A stretch of 64,000 nucleotides of DNA from Akanthomyces muscarius (Eukaryota; Ascomycota; Sordariomycetes; Hypocreales; Cordycipitaceae). The position numbers and the translations under genes are program-made. The notes below the pieces were generated by a model. The model was not told where the DNA came from and made no database searches. It saw only the letters and a list, made by a program, of their open reading frames with translations. Of the stretch, positions 45,449 through 55,669 are shown in pieces; the stretch's first letter is position 1, and every line of letters starts with the position of its first letter. The stretch covers positions 4,464,001 through 4,528,000 of the forward strand of contig NC_079242.1 in NCBI RefSeq assembly GCF_028009165.1. The letters are read 5' to 3'.

Positions 45449-46492
45449 CTAGATCTGCACCTGCGGGATGTTGTCCATGTTGCCGCCGTCATCAAGCCAT
45501 TCCTTCTTGATGAGACGTTCGCGCGCCGCAAAAAGATGCTTGTAGGCCGTCTTAACTGTGCCATCGCTAACACCAGCCTGTTTGGCAATGGGCAGCGATG
45601 CGCGGGGCTCGCCGACCAGGTGGCAAGCCATGTAGATGCAAGCCGCGGCTACCGACAGCGGCGAACGGCCAGCGAGCGCCGAAATGTCGTTGGCCTGCTC
45701 TGCAAGATCGCGAGAAATCTTGGAAATCTTCTGCTGGTTCTTGAAGCCAAGCTGTGAGACGTAACGGCCGCAGAGATCCTCTGCACCAACTGAAGTGTTT
45801 TCGTAGTTGGTGACAGTATTCAGACCCGTCGCCTCGCCCTCTGTGTCCTGCAGCTTTTGCAAAAAGTTTTGCAGCTGCTTGAAGACTCTGCCGACTTCCT
45901 TCTTGCTCACGCTCGTGAGGTTGAAAATTTCTCGAAATGTTCGCGGGACGTTGTTCTGGCGGCACGCAATAAAGATACAGCCTGCAATCACAGCCTCTTG
46001 CGGCTTGCCCTTCATGAACTTGTACTTGTCCACGAGCTTGAAAATGTGCTTGGCGGCGTTGGAGACGTTCTGGCCCATATTGATAGCCTCGCACAACGAC
46101 ACAATTTCCTTGTATGCTTGCATGAGCCCCCTCTGTTGCTTGTCTTGATTCGTGTTGTTTTGCACACGCAAGAGATTCTTGTGCTGTCGCGACTCGGAAA
46201 ACGCAACCGACGTGGCGAGCTGCTGTCCCTCGACAAACTCGTCCTGAGGACCACCGACACGGCTGGGGTCATCTCCGTTCTGGTCGTCATTGGCAAACGT
46301 ACGCCATTCGGAGCGGGTGTCGATGATGCGCGTGCCTACCACGACACCACAGCTCTGGCACACCATGTCTCCGCTGGAGAATTCCTCAACCAGATTGGGC
46401 GGGATTTCCCGACAATCGGGACAACAGAGAGTATTGTTGAGGTCCTCTTGGAACCCGGCGCCTGAGCCGTCACCGACGGCAGGCGGAAGCAT
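45449..46492 (-). CDS. SUA7: General transcription factor TFIIB
   Basis: TFIIB bridges TBP-promoter DNA and RNA polymerase II and helps choose the start site. This is a single exon of 347 aa from ATG 46492 (MLPPAVGDGSG). The frame continues upstream to a TTG but without an ATG. The N-terminal zinc ribbon uses C24, C27, C45 and C48 (CPDC, VCQSC). The B-reader/linker follows with DTRSEWRTF. Two cyclin-like core repeats cover about 125-215 and 225-325, including ACIYMACHLV. The C-terminus ends NIPQVQI. Start choice is the main uncertainty. Confidence 0.93.
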   Translation of the reverse strand: MLPPAVGDGSGAGFQEDLNNTLCCPDCREIPPNLVEEFSSGDMVCQSCGVVVGTRIIDTRSEWRTFANDDQNGDDPSRVGGPQDEFVEGQQLATSVAFSESRQHKNLLRVQNNTNQDKQQRGLMQAYKEIVSLCEAINMGQNVSNAAKHIFKLVDKYKFMKGKPQEAVIAGCIFIACRQNNVPRTFREIFNLTSVSKKEVGRVFKQLQNFLQKLQDTEGEATGLNTVTNYENTSVGAEDLCGRYVSQLGFKNQQKISKISRDLAEQANDISALAGRSPLSVAAACIYMACHLVGEPRASLPIAKQAGVSDGTVKTAYKHLFAARERLIKKEWLDDGGNMDNIPQVQI

Positions 46493-47702
46493 CTTGGGCT
46501 TGTACGCGTGAGGCGTGTACAGATTTGTGATTTCGTTGAAGACTCTGCGGGATCGCTTTCTCTCCTTTCGGCGCAGTCCAACTTGCTCCTGCTTTCGCTG
46601 AACCCTTATCTTCGCAACCGTTGTCTGCTGTTTGCCTGATGTGCCAAACTCGAGTCGATCGTGCAAAAGTTTGACAAAAAGCGGTGAATGCAGCTTGACG
46701 GCTGAAGGGTATTTGGCGAGAGCCGACTGAAGGGGCAAGGGTAGATGTAGAGATATTCGACGTCGAGAGGGACAGGAAGTGACTTCTTCACACTAAGGAG
46801 AGAGAGTTCGGTGGCTTGCGTCGCGAGTGGTCACGGTGCTTGAAGCGATTTAATTTTTTCTTTGTTTTTTGTCGACAAAGAGTCGACACTACGTGGGGAC
46901 CAAGATTTGCGATCGATCTGAAAAGGCCTCGATGAGCAATTGTTTTGTTCCTTTGTTTTTTTTTTTCTAAAGCGAGGGCGGTGCGCACCCAAAAAAATGA
47001 AGCGAGTGAATGGCGTCGCACTCTGCCAAACCGACCGTTCTGACCAATGAAGGCGTCTGAGGGGCTCAGATCAACGAAAAGTCGGTTCGAAGTGGTCGTC
47101 GCGCGGGCGCTCGATGCTGAAAACGTATTCGAAACGCACGGAGATGGCTGTTGCGATGGTTGACCGACTTCTGATGGCGAGAGGACTGTCTATGGAGTGA
47201 TGTTTGGAGGAGATGTTAATGCCTGGCCAGGCGGACGTGAGGGGGAAAAAGTATGCATCGGACGTGCGACGGCTGTGCGCTAGAAAGATCCAGTAGGTGA
47301 TGAATAAGCAGACTGCGGCGTCGGCGGCCAAGATTTGCATCTGTGGTACAAGGCCTTGCTGCATGCTAGCGGGTACCTCCGATGTGAGCTAATTTTCTAT
47401 GCAGAGCGATGTCGCTCCCAACAAGTGTAGGTTCTGTACTCCTCCTCCACATTACGTCCCGCAGCAGCCAATAGCGTGCACAAGGCTGCCCAACTGGGCC
47501 AATGAGTGCGACGTGAGTTAACAAATCGCAGTCAATCGCAACCACACTGGATGACTAGTTGACTCATTGAAGATCTGGTCACAACGAGAGCCGTACTCTT
47601 AAGAGCAAACCCAATTGATTTGGTGATAGACGTTCATTTTTCAACGCAGACTTTCTTGAGAAGCTGGTCCTCTCACATCCCCATCTCAGACTCTCGACGA
47701 AA
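46493..47702. promoter_or_regulatory. Divergent promoter of SUA7 and TRP4
   Basis: This is 1.2 kb between head-to-head starts. It has a T-rich stretch around 46955-46970. No supported gene is present. Confidence 0.45.
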
Positions 47703-48994
47703 ATGGCCTCACAAACGGCTGCGGGTTCGGAAGACCTGCCTCCCGTCGATATCAAGCCACTTCTGGCCAAGATGTGGCCCAACGACAGCCGTGTGACGGC
47801 GGATGAGATTGCGGAAGCCATCTCGCACTTTTTCACAAATCAGGTCACCCCTGCACAGACGGCCTCGCTTCTCATGGCGCTGCACTTTACGCAGATGGAC
47901 TTTCAGCCCGAGGTTCTCGCCAAGTGCGCCGCCGCCATGCTCAAAGCCGCCGCGCCCATCCCCGTGGATGAGCTCAATGCAGTCATTTCGAAGCGTGGAC
48001 ACAAGGAGGGCGACTACAATGGTGGACTTGTAAGTACCTACAAGAGGCCAGTACTCGCAACGGCCTGCTAATCATGCCTCTGTAGTGTGACATTGTCGGA
48101 ACTGGAGGTGACTCGCACAACACATTCAACATCAGCACAACTGCCTCCATAATAGGCTCGGCTTTGATTCTCGTCTCAAAGCACGGCAACAAGGCCAGCA
48201 CATCCAAATCTGGCAGCGCCGACCTCATTGCCAAGATGCAACCTCGCGCTCCTGTCGTTGCAGCCGTCACGCCAGAGAACCTGGCCAAGGTCTATGCCGC
48301 CACAAACTACAGTTTCCTTTTTGCGCCCCTCTTCCACACGGGCATGCGCTACGTGGCGCCCATACGCAAACAGCTCCCCTGGAGAACAATCTTCAACAAC
48401 GTCGGCCCGCTCGCCAACCCTGTTGAGGCTGTCCTCGAATGCCGCGTCATTGGCGTTGGCCGCAAGGATCTTGGCCCTGCCTTTGCCGAGGCCCTGCGCT
48501 CCTCTGGCTGCCGCAAGGCCATGATTGTCTGCGGCGACGAGGATCTTGACGAGCTGAGCTGCGCCGGCAAGTCACACTGCTGGATGCTCAAGGAGAAGAC
48601 GCCCGGCGGCGAGATCTACGTCGATAACTTTACCGTCGAGCCCAGCGATTTCGGGGTCTCCACGCACGCCCTGACCGAGGTGTCTTCTGGAAAGGAACCG
48701 GAAGAGAACGCGGCGATTCTGCAGCGCATCCTGCACGGGGAGTTTCCCGACAACGACCCGCTCGTCGAGTTTGTCCTCATCAACGCCGCAGCCCTCTTTG
48801 TCGTCTCGGGCATCTGCGAGGCTGACTCGAGCAGCATGGGCACTGGCGATGACGGAAAGGTGGTTACTGAACGCGGCCCCGGCGGTCAGCGCTGGAAGGA
48901 GGGCGTTCGCCGCGCCAAGTGGGCGATTCACAGCGGCGAGGCCTGGAAGCAGTGGTCTGCCTTTGTCGACATTACGAATGAGTTGGGAGCATAG
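47703..48994 (+). CDS. TRP4: Anthranilate phosphoribosyltransferase
   Basis: It transfers phosphoribose from PRPP to anthranilate, the second committed step of tryptophan synthesis, in the cytosol. Exons are 47703-48029 and 48086-48994 (GTAAGT donor, TGTAG acceptor, phase 0), giving 411 aa. The all-helical N-terminal domain (about 1-95) precedes the PRPP-binding GTGGD (114-118), NISTTAS and KHGNKASTSKSGSADL loops, then NNVGPLANPV. The motif order is complete, so the enzyme should be active. Family members are usually under general amino-acid control; I did not establish a specific site upstream. Confidence 0.95.
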
Positions 48995-49142
48995 ATACAA
49001 CGAGCCATGGAATGCCTGAAATACTTACATCAAAGGTTTATTTTGTCAACGCTGTCAATAAAGAAAAGCAAAAGCAAGTACATTCCCACCATTCTATATT
49101 CATAATCCGTTACACAACTCTCTCCCGATCACTTGTTTGTAA

Positions 49143-49703
49143 CTAGGACGACTCTCTCCTGGCAGCTGGGGGTAGCCCTTGCGGAGGTGGGAACTCGAAA
49201 ACTTCCTTGTCACATATTCCTTGATGCCACTCTCTACGCAGTGGCGAGTCGCAGCGTTGCGGTCTGCAGTTGGTTTGGAACATCAGCGGTGTGCTTTGGC
49301 TCCGAGTGTGTCGAGTAGTGTCGTGCGAGGCAGGATACGCCACCGATTGGTTGACGTCTTCTTCTATACACAAAGATCTTTGATTTTGCTCCGTCATGTT
49401 GCGCATGTGCTCGAGCCAGGCTTGTTGGTGTACTTCGATTGGAACGTCGCCGTCGGATGTTGGTTGTTGCTGCTTGGCCAGTTTCTGTCGACGGCGGCGG
49501 ACAACGTAGAGGATACAAGCGATCAGACAGGGAATGCATATTGAGAGGGGAATCACAATTGCCCAGATCTTTTTTTCGCCGGCGAGATTCGTTTCAGCCT
49601 GCCTGGGAGGGGATAGCGTAACGATTGTGGGTGCCATGTTTTCAGCGTGAGGAGGATATATATGGCAGCGGAGATGTAACGCAAGCATAACGACAATCGT
49701 CAT
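49143..49703 (-). CDS. Putative single-pass membrane protein
   Basis: This is an intronless frame of 186 aa from ATG 49703, with an alternative ATG at 49634 (MAPTIVT). From the first ATG, a short hydrophobic N-terminus (MTIVVMLALHL) could be a signal or a leader. The single clear membrane segment is IWAIVIPLSICIPCLIACILYVV, followed at once by RRRRQK, giving a predicted cytosolic C-tail of about 110 residues rich in Gln, Arg and Pro. This layout resembles fungal sensor-like or Mid2-like small membrane proteins, but no family is recognised. It converges on TRP4 with a 148-nt gap. Confidence 0.6.
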   Translation of the reverse strand: MTIVVMLALHLRCHIYPPHAENMAPTIVTLSPPRQAETNLAGEKKIWAIVIPLSICIPCLIACILYVVRRRRQKLAKQQQPTSDGDVPIEVHQQAWLEHMRNMTEQNQRSLCIEEDVNQSVAYPASHDTTRHTRSQSTPLMFQTNCRPQRCDSPLRREWHQGICDKEVFEFPPPQGLPPAARRESS

Positions 49704-50833
49704 AAGAACAACATTTCAAAATCTCGAGACGTGAGTTCTTATTTAAGATGAGTCAGTGTCAACATTTTTCTTTCTTCTCCCGAGCCTTTTCGCCTAACCG
49801 GACGAAGCCCCATGTCCAGTGGCTGATTTACAAACTTGAACTTTCTTTCACATATTACCATAGCGTCTCTGACGTTCAGCCGTCACCAGCGTGCTTTCCT
49901 TCTATGTGCGCTCTCCTGACCACTGGTTGGATAGCTGCATATTGGTCTTGAGACGGCTGGTGTCAACCGGGCGGGCCAAGGGCGTCTGGCGTACGATGGC
50001 TTGCGATGGCGCCCACAAAAAGCGCAAACAAACCAGGATCAGCTGGCTTCCACAGGCCTTCTAGAAGGTTGAATATGGCTTCTGGCGTCTCCGGTGGCTG
50101 CACAGCACAGGCCTCCCCGCGCAAAGACCGGTATTGGTTGTCTCATGCAAGTCATGTCTATCGCCCCGTGAGGCTGTTGGACTGGTCTTGGTCGTGGGCC
50201 AGCGCATACGCGTTCGGTCAGTGGCCGCGCAGAGGCCATGGTCATCGCACGGTCTCACGCTGACTGGCGACATGCAATCGATATCGTCTATCAGATGTCT
50301 TGTGAGATGGCTGAATATTGGCTGGATATTTGCCAAGAAGGAAATACTAGTACAAGGCTGGGCATGGCTCCCACGTCGGCCACTACGCCGCACTCCGATA
50401 CTCCGAGCGTGCTGCGAAGCTTCAGGTGTTGTATTTAGCGGACCGAGTCCGTTCAGGTACAGCGGGTGCTGGCAGCTCGGAGGGAACGCCGGTGGCCGGA
50501 CACCGCCTAAAGAGTACTGAAGCGCCGCCAAATTCAGGCGGGTTACAGCGCTCCAGCCACTGTAGGTTGCTGCAGACACACTGCAAGCCAGCTGAAGCTC
50601 CGCTAATTGAACCGCCCTTTCAGCGCCTCTGTAGTCTCACGGACACCGACTTGCCCGCCGCAACGACCCGCTACTTGAAGCAGTCCGATGCCGCGGCTGG
50701 CCGCAGTAGCCTCTCCTCCTCTACATGACCCTTCCTTACCAACCCTTGGTTGTGAATTGTTGCAGTGGACCGAGCGTGCAGCGTTCTTTGAGATCTTGGT
50801 TGTTTTTGCCCTTGTCAGACGCCATCGAAAATC
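49704..50833. promoter_or_regulatory. Divergent intergenic region
   Basis: This is 1.13 kb between the small membrane-protein gene and the CoA-transferase gene. Frames inside it overlap on both strands and none is convincing. Confidence 0.4.
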
Positions 50834-52386
50834 ATGGCCAGTGCTCGCAGAATGGCCGTGGCGGCCTTCAATGGCTGTCGGCGGTCAGCGAACCAGCCAT
50901 TCACACTGGGCACGCGACGCTGGTACTCGGCCTCTGCCACCACCGCGCCACTGCCTCTGGAGGGATACCGCGTACTGGACATGACGCGAGTTCTTGCCGG
51001 TGTAAGCTAACGATTACTCTTTCTTGTTTGTTCTCGACGAGAACTGACCATTGGCAGCCTTATTGTACACAGATCCTGGGCGATCTTGGGTACGTCTTAC
51101 ATCCACACGCCTCGGCATCATCTTACTAATTTGTGAGCCAGTGCCGAAATCATCAAGATTGAGCACCCTGTGCGCGGTGACGACACAAGAGCTTGGGGCC
51201 CTCCATATGCCCAGTACACAGAAGAATCCGGTAAATCGGGCCCTGGCGAGGCAGCTTATTTCCTTGGTGTATGTTAACCGCCGACGTCTCAACCTGCATC
51301 ACCGTAACCCACTTACACTCAGTAGGTAAACCGCAACAAAAAGTCCATTGGCCTCTCATTCCAACACAAGGATGGTGTCGATATTCTGCACAAGCTTGTT
51401 GCCAAGTGCGATATTCTCGTAGAAAATTACCTGCCCGGCACCTTGAAGAAGTACGGCATGGACTATGAGACACTTCGCAAGATCAACCCGGGCCTCATCT
51501 ACACCTCGATTACTGGCTATGGCCAGACCGGTCCCTATTCCAGCCGTGCCGGATACGACGTCATGGTTGAGGCCGAGTTTGGCCTCATGCACATCACTGG
51601 CGCTCGCGATGGTCCACCCGTCAAGGTCGGCGTCGCCGTCACAGACTTGACAACTGGTCTGTATGCCAGCAACAGCATCATGGCAGCTTTATTGGGACGA
51701 GGCAAGAGCGGCAAGGGCCAACACATCGATGTCGCTCTCAGCGATTGCCAGACTGCGACTCTCGCAAACATTGCCAGCAGCTGTCTCATCAGCGGCAAGC
51801 GAGACACCGGCCGATGGGGAACCGCACACCGTACGTCCAACAGCTGACCGCTGCAGATCTGATTTGCTGACATTTTATAGCTTCCATTGTTCCCTACAAG
51901 TCGTTCAAGACCAAGGATGGTGACATCCTTTTTGGCGGCGGCAACGATCGCCTCTTCGGCATCCTCGCCGAGGGCCTCGGCATGCCCCAGTGGAAGGGCG
52001 ACGCCAAGTACAAGACCAACGCCGACCGAGTGGCCAACCGCATCGAGCTCGAGGATAAAATCGAGGCTCTCTCGCAGCAAAAGACCACCAAGGAGTGGCT
52101 CGCCATCTTTGAGGGTACGGGCATGCCCTACGCTGCCGTCAATGATGTCCAAGACACGCTCAACCTCGAGCACACCAAGGCCCGTAATATGGTGGTCGAG
52201 GTCGAGCATGGCGGTTGCGGTCCTATCAAGCTGGTAAACTCGCCTGTCAAGTTCTCCGAGACGCAACCGGGTGTGCGCACGCCGCCGCCCACGCTAGGCC
52301 AGCACACCAACGAGCTGTTGGCTGAGCACCTCGGCATGAGCGAGGTCGACATTACTGCACTGAAAGATCAAGGGGTCATTGGATAA
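50834..52386 (+). CDS. Mitochondrial CoA-transferase family III (SUGCT-like)
   Basis: Exons are 50834-51001, 51058-51089, 51142-51268, 51326-51830 and 51881-52386, giving 445 aa. The second exon is only 32 nt. Residues 1-45 are Arg/Ala/Ser-rich without acids and look like a mitochondrial presequence. The mature part begins LEGYRVLDMTRVLAG, followed by the CaiB/BaiF hallmarks: GDLGAEIIKIEHP, GDDTRAWGPPY, VNRNKKS, SITGYGQTGP, the catalytic Asp (D216) in VAVTDLTTGLYA, and WGTAHPSIVPYK. It aligns best from memory with human SUGCT, which moves CoA from succinyl-CoA to glutarate or related dicarboxylates in lysine and tryptophan breakdown. The exact substrate pair here is inferred. Confidence 0.9.
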
Positions 52387-52750
52387 TCGTAGAAGTGCCA
52401 AAGTACTACTAGAATATAAATACGATATACATCAGCCAATTTGAATAAAATGCGCCGACAAGTTGGAGTCGTTTGGGTATTGTCACGTGATCCAGCCGTG
52501 GTCTCGGAGCTCTGTGGAGGCACTCGGCCAGCAAGTGTCTTCACCTCAACCGCCCGTTGGACGCAAATCTCTATTGCTGCGAAAGAGCATCTCATGGTAA
52601 TTTCGTTCATAACTTGCGATTTCATTGAACTTGCGATGCGCGGCCTCAGTTGACCCAGCGGATGCCTCGTGACTACTCGCTTCAATTCCGACGTGACACC
52701 CGCCTCACAAACCATAATTGCGCGACAGATATCTCATCTTCTACGTCGTA
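52387..52750. other. Short intergenic region
   Basis: This is 364 nt between two plus-strand genes and probably holds the CoA-transferase 3' UTR and the next promoter. Nothing specific is recognised. Confidence 0.4.
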
Positions 52751-53839
52751 ATGGAACCTGAAGGCATGAACGCGACACCGACGAGCAATGTGCTCCTGGT
52801 TTATCCTTTTGTGTGCGAGCCTAGCGCCCAGAACCAGTGCACATTGCCGCCACAATCTCGCCTACCACAATTCAGCGAAACTTCCGCCCGCATATTGAAT
52901 CGCATCAAAGGCAATGGTGCCACGCAACACAAGATCAGCGCAGATGGTCAGCTAGACGCGAGCAAATCAAACGATTCATCCGTCGATGAGCTCACGCTGC
53001 TACTGCCCGGAGACGTTTCACGGTCTCTTTCGGCGGCACAACTGGAATACGTGTACAAAAATGACGACAGCTTCGAAACGACGGGTGTCAACTTTGCGCA
53101 AGAGTCTATACCGTTTCGGCCACCACACAAACCAATTGAAGTAGACGATGCTGTCACGGTTGCGCCGGCGGAGCCCACAAGAGAAGAAGCCATCGACGTG
53201 CAAAGACAAGCGTGGCTAGGCACATTGCCTGATGGTGTGCTACCAGCCAAGCCGGAACTGGTCGGCTTCCCTGCAGGACCTGAAGCGTCTGCGTCTACAT
53301 TGACAAGTTACTTTTACGGCAAATCCAAGACCGATCTCCTCAACATCCTCTCTTTCGCCGATCAGCTGGAGCCGCAGCTACTCGTCGACCTATTCGTATC
53401 CGTTTCCAAGCGGCATCCAAAGCTACCACTTTTTGATGCACCGGATTGGGAAACCAAGGTTCGTGAGAAGGAGGCTGCCAGGGCGGTAGCGCTCGCGGCA
53501 GCACAGGCCCGAGCTCGGGCGCATCAGCGGCCGCGACACGGACACACGTTGCTGAACCCTAGAATGCGACAGAAGCGCAATGGCGTGAGAAAGGTGGTCA
53601 AGATCACTACCACCACGACAGAAGCGGCCGGGAAGACGGTAGTGGTGCAGGAAGAAGAGAGTGAGGAGGAGGAGCTGCTGCCTCCGACGTGGCGCAAGGC
53701 GGGAGAGGGGCTGTATGCCATGCTACCGCCGGAGGATGAGGATACGCTCTACTTGGCAGATGAGGGTGACGATGAGGCATTCAACCATTTCATGGTAGAT
53801 GTGCTCGGTAACTTGACGGCGCTGAGCGCTTGTGGATAA
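52751..53839 (+). CDS. Hypothetical fungal protein, 362 aa
   Basis: This is a single open exon from ATG 52751 (MEPEGMNATP). I recognise no family. The N-terminal half is mildly acidic and ordered-looking (SADGQLDASKSNDSSVDEL; LPGDVSRSLSAAQLEYVY). Around residues 175-235 is a helical region (LLNILSFADQLEPQLLVDLF). Residues about 240-290 are an Ala/Arg-rich stretch followed by a strongly basic run (RMRQKRNGVRKVVK). The C-terminus is acidic (EEESEEEELL, PPEDEDTLYLADEGDD). Charged blocks of opposite sign suggest a nuclear or RNA/chromatin protein, by inference only. Confidence 0.65.
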   Translation: MEPEGMNATPTSNVLLVYPFVCEPSAQNQCTLPPQSRLPQFSETSARILNRIKGNGATQHKISADGQLDASKSNDSSVDELTLLLPGDVSRSLSAAQLEYVYKNDDSFETTGVNFAQESIPFRPPHKPIEVDDAVTVAPAEPTREEAIDVQRQAWLGTLPDGVLPAKPELVGFPAGPEASASTLTSYFYGKSKTDLLNILSFADQLEPQLLVDLFVSVSKRHPKLPLFDAPDWETKVREKEAARAVALAAAQARARAHQRPRHGHTLLNPRMRQKRNGVRKVVKITTTTTEAAGKTVVVQEEESEEEELLPPTWRKAGEGLYAMLPPEDEDTLYLADEGDDEAFNHFMVDVLGNLTALSACG

Positions 53840-54163
53840 TGAAAGGTAGAGTGCGTTGTTTACACTATTGATACCCATTAGACTTCATCAACAGTCATTT
53901 TGATTCATTCAGGAGCAGTGTCCAGTTGAAAATAGACTCGCAGCTCATGTCACAGCAAGCGCAGGTAATTGGCATCCAAACCTCGGTGGCATTATGAGCA
54001 GATAAAACTAAGCCTATGTAGATAGAAAAGAAACAAAGTGACGCTGCAATTACATGAACAAAGTCCCGCCGGTTTTCAGAAAATATAAAGTATAAAAACG
54101 AATCCTCATCGCCAATGCATGACTAGTAAGCATTAAAAATAGCACTTCCTAACAGCCTGGAGT
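53840..54163. other. Convergent 3' gap
   Basis: This is 324 nt of AT-rich sequence between two converging gene ends, presumably the 3' UTRs. No gene is seen. Confidence 0.4.
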
Positions 54164-55669
54164 TTATTTGCAGTGGCAGTCAAAGGTGGACATGACCGTC
54201 TTCACGACGTTGCCGACGATGCAGAGCAGGTGCTCCACGGCGACAGACACGAGGACCTTGGCCTTGGTGGAGCAGAGGATGACCGAAGGCAGGATGCAGA
54301 GGCCTTCGACCATGCCGGTGATCTGGGCACCGACCTCGGCACCAACATCAATGTGGTTGGCGCAGCCCTTTTGGCTGAAGGAGACGCAGTCGCGCTGGCA
54401 CGAGCCGAGGCCAAGCTTGCAAAGGGCAGACTCGGTCTTGGTAACGCCGCCAACCTGGACATCCGCAGAGACATCGACGTCGAGCAGGTGCAGGCCGTAG
54501 ACCTTGGTGTTGAACATGGCGACGGCGTCCTCAGCGTGCTCCAGGTACAGACCGTGGAGACCGGCAGAGACGGCCTTGAGCTCGGCGGAGATGTTGGCGT
54601 TGACGTCGATGTCGGCACCGCCGAGGGCCTTGATCTCGGCGGCAATCTTGGCGTCGGCGACAAAGGTGATGGTGTCGAGGCCGGCCTGGCAGTACTCGTG
54701 GACGGCGTCGTAGATGCAGATCTGGGTCGGGCTGGCGGCGCAGAAGGCGGAGAGCTCGACGTGCACACTGGCGAAGACGTCGAGGGAGGGCTCGGGCCAG
54801 GCGCCGGTGATGGGCGTGCCGGTGCAGGTCTCGGCGGTCGCGTCCCAGTTCAGGCCGGGGAGGCAGCCGCAGGACTTGGCCCAGGGGGAGTAGGCCATGG
54901 TCTGGGGGCAGCTGAAGCCGTGGACGGCGGCGTCGACGGCAGCCTTGACGTGGGCGTCGACCTGAAGGCCGGCGCCGGCGGTGAGGCCGGCAGCGACACC
55001 GGCACCAACACCGGCGGCAACATTGGCACCAGCGCCGGCCTTGAGGGCAGCATCGACACCGGCAGCAGCGCCAACACCGGCAGCAGCGCCAACACCGGCA
55101 CCGGCGCCAACATTGGCACCAGCGGCGATCTTGGCGTCAACGTCGGCATCGACCTTGGCACCGACCTTGGCGCCGGCAGCGGCACCAGCGGCAGCGCCGG
55201 CAGCAACCTTAGCATCAACATCGACACCAACCTTGGCGTCAACACCGGCACCGACGGCATCGGTACCGTTGATACCGGCACCAGACTTGACACCAGCCCC
55301 GACACCAGCACCAACACCGGCACCAACGCCGGCACCGACACCAGCGCCAACAGCAGCACCGGCACCGACCTTGGCGTCGACATCAGCATCGACCTTGGCG
55401 TCGACACCAGCGCCGACCTTGGCGCCAGCGGCGGCACCAGCAGCGGCACCAGCAGCAACCTTGGCGTTGACATCGGCTCCGACCTTGGCATCAGCGTCGA
55501 CACCGGCATCAACCTTGGCGTTCACATCAGCGCCAACCTTGGCACCGGAAGCAGCCCCGGCAGCAGCACCGGCAGCAACCTGAGCGTCAACATCAGCGGC
55601 GACCTTGGCGTCGACGGCGGTGGCCGAGACGGCGGCGGCGAGGCCGAGAACAGCGAGAGAGAAACGCAT
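54164..55669 (-). CDS. Secreted Ala/Gly/Val/Asp-repeat protein with Cys-rich C-terminal domain
   Basis: This is a single exon of 501 aa. Residues 1 to about 17 are a clean signal peptide (MRFSLAVLGLAAAVSATA). Residues about 18-255 are repeats of DVDAKV and AAGAAAGAAAGAKVGA blocks in a loose 60-70-residue higher-order period, with a run of GAGV units near residues 105-128 like silk or elastin. Residues 256-501 are non-repetitive with 16 Cys (for example SCGC, SCQRDC, ending DCHC), likely paired in disulfides. Codons in the repeat are almost all GNY (GCY, GGY, GTY, GAY). Likely extracellular or wall-associated, perhaps an adhesive, surface-coating or structural protein. No named family is recognised. 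A full-length antisense frame over it is a composition artefact. Confidence 0.82.
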   Translation of the reverse strand: MRFSLAVLGLAAAVSATAVDAKVAADVDAQVAAGAAAGAASGAKVGADVNAKVDAGVDADAKVGADVNAKVAAGAAAGAAAGAKVGAGVDAKVDADVDAKVGAGAAVGAGVGAGVGAGVGAGVGAGVKSGAGINGTDAVGAGVDAKVGVDVDAKVAAGAAAGAAAGAKVGAKVDADVDAKIAAGANVGAGAGVGAAAGVGAAAGVDAALKAGAGANVAAGVGAGVAAGLTAGAGLQVDAHVKAAVDAAVHGFSCPQTMAYSPWAKSCGCLPGLNWDATAETCTGTPITGAWPEPSLDVFASVHVELSAFCAASPTQICIYDAVHEYCQAGLDTITFVADAKIAAEIKALGGADIDVNANISAELKAVSAGLHGLYLEHAEDAVAMFNTKVYGLHLLDVDVSADVQVGGVTKTESALCKLGLGSCQRDCVSFSQKGCANHIDVGAEVGAQITGMVEGLCILPSVILCSTKAKVLVSVAVEHLLCIVGNVVKTVMSTFDCHCK

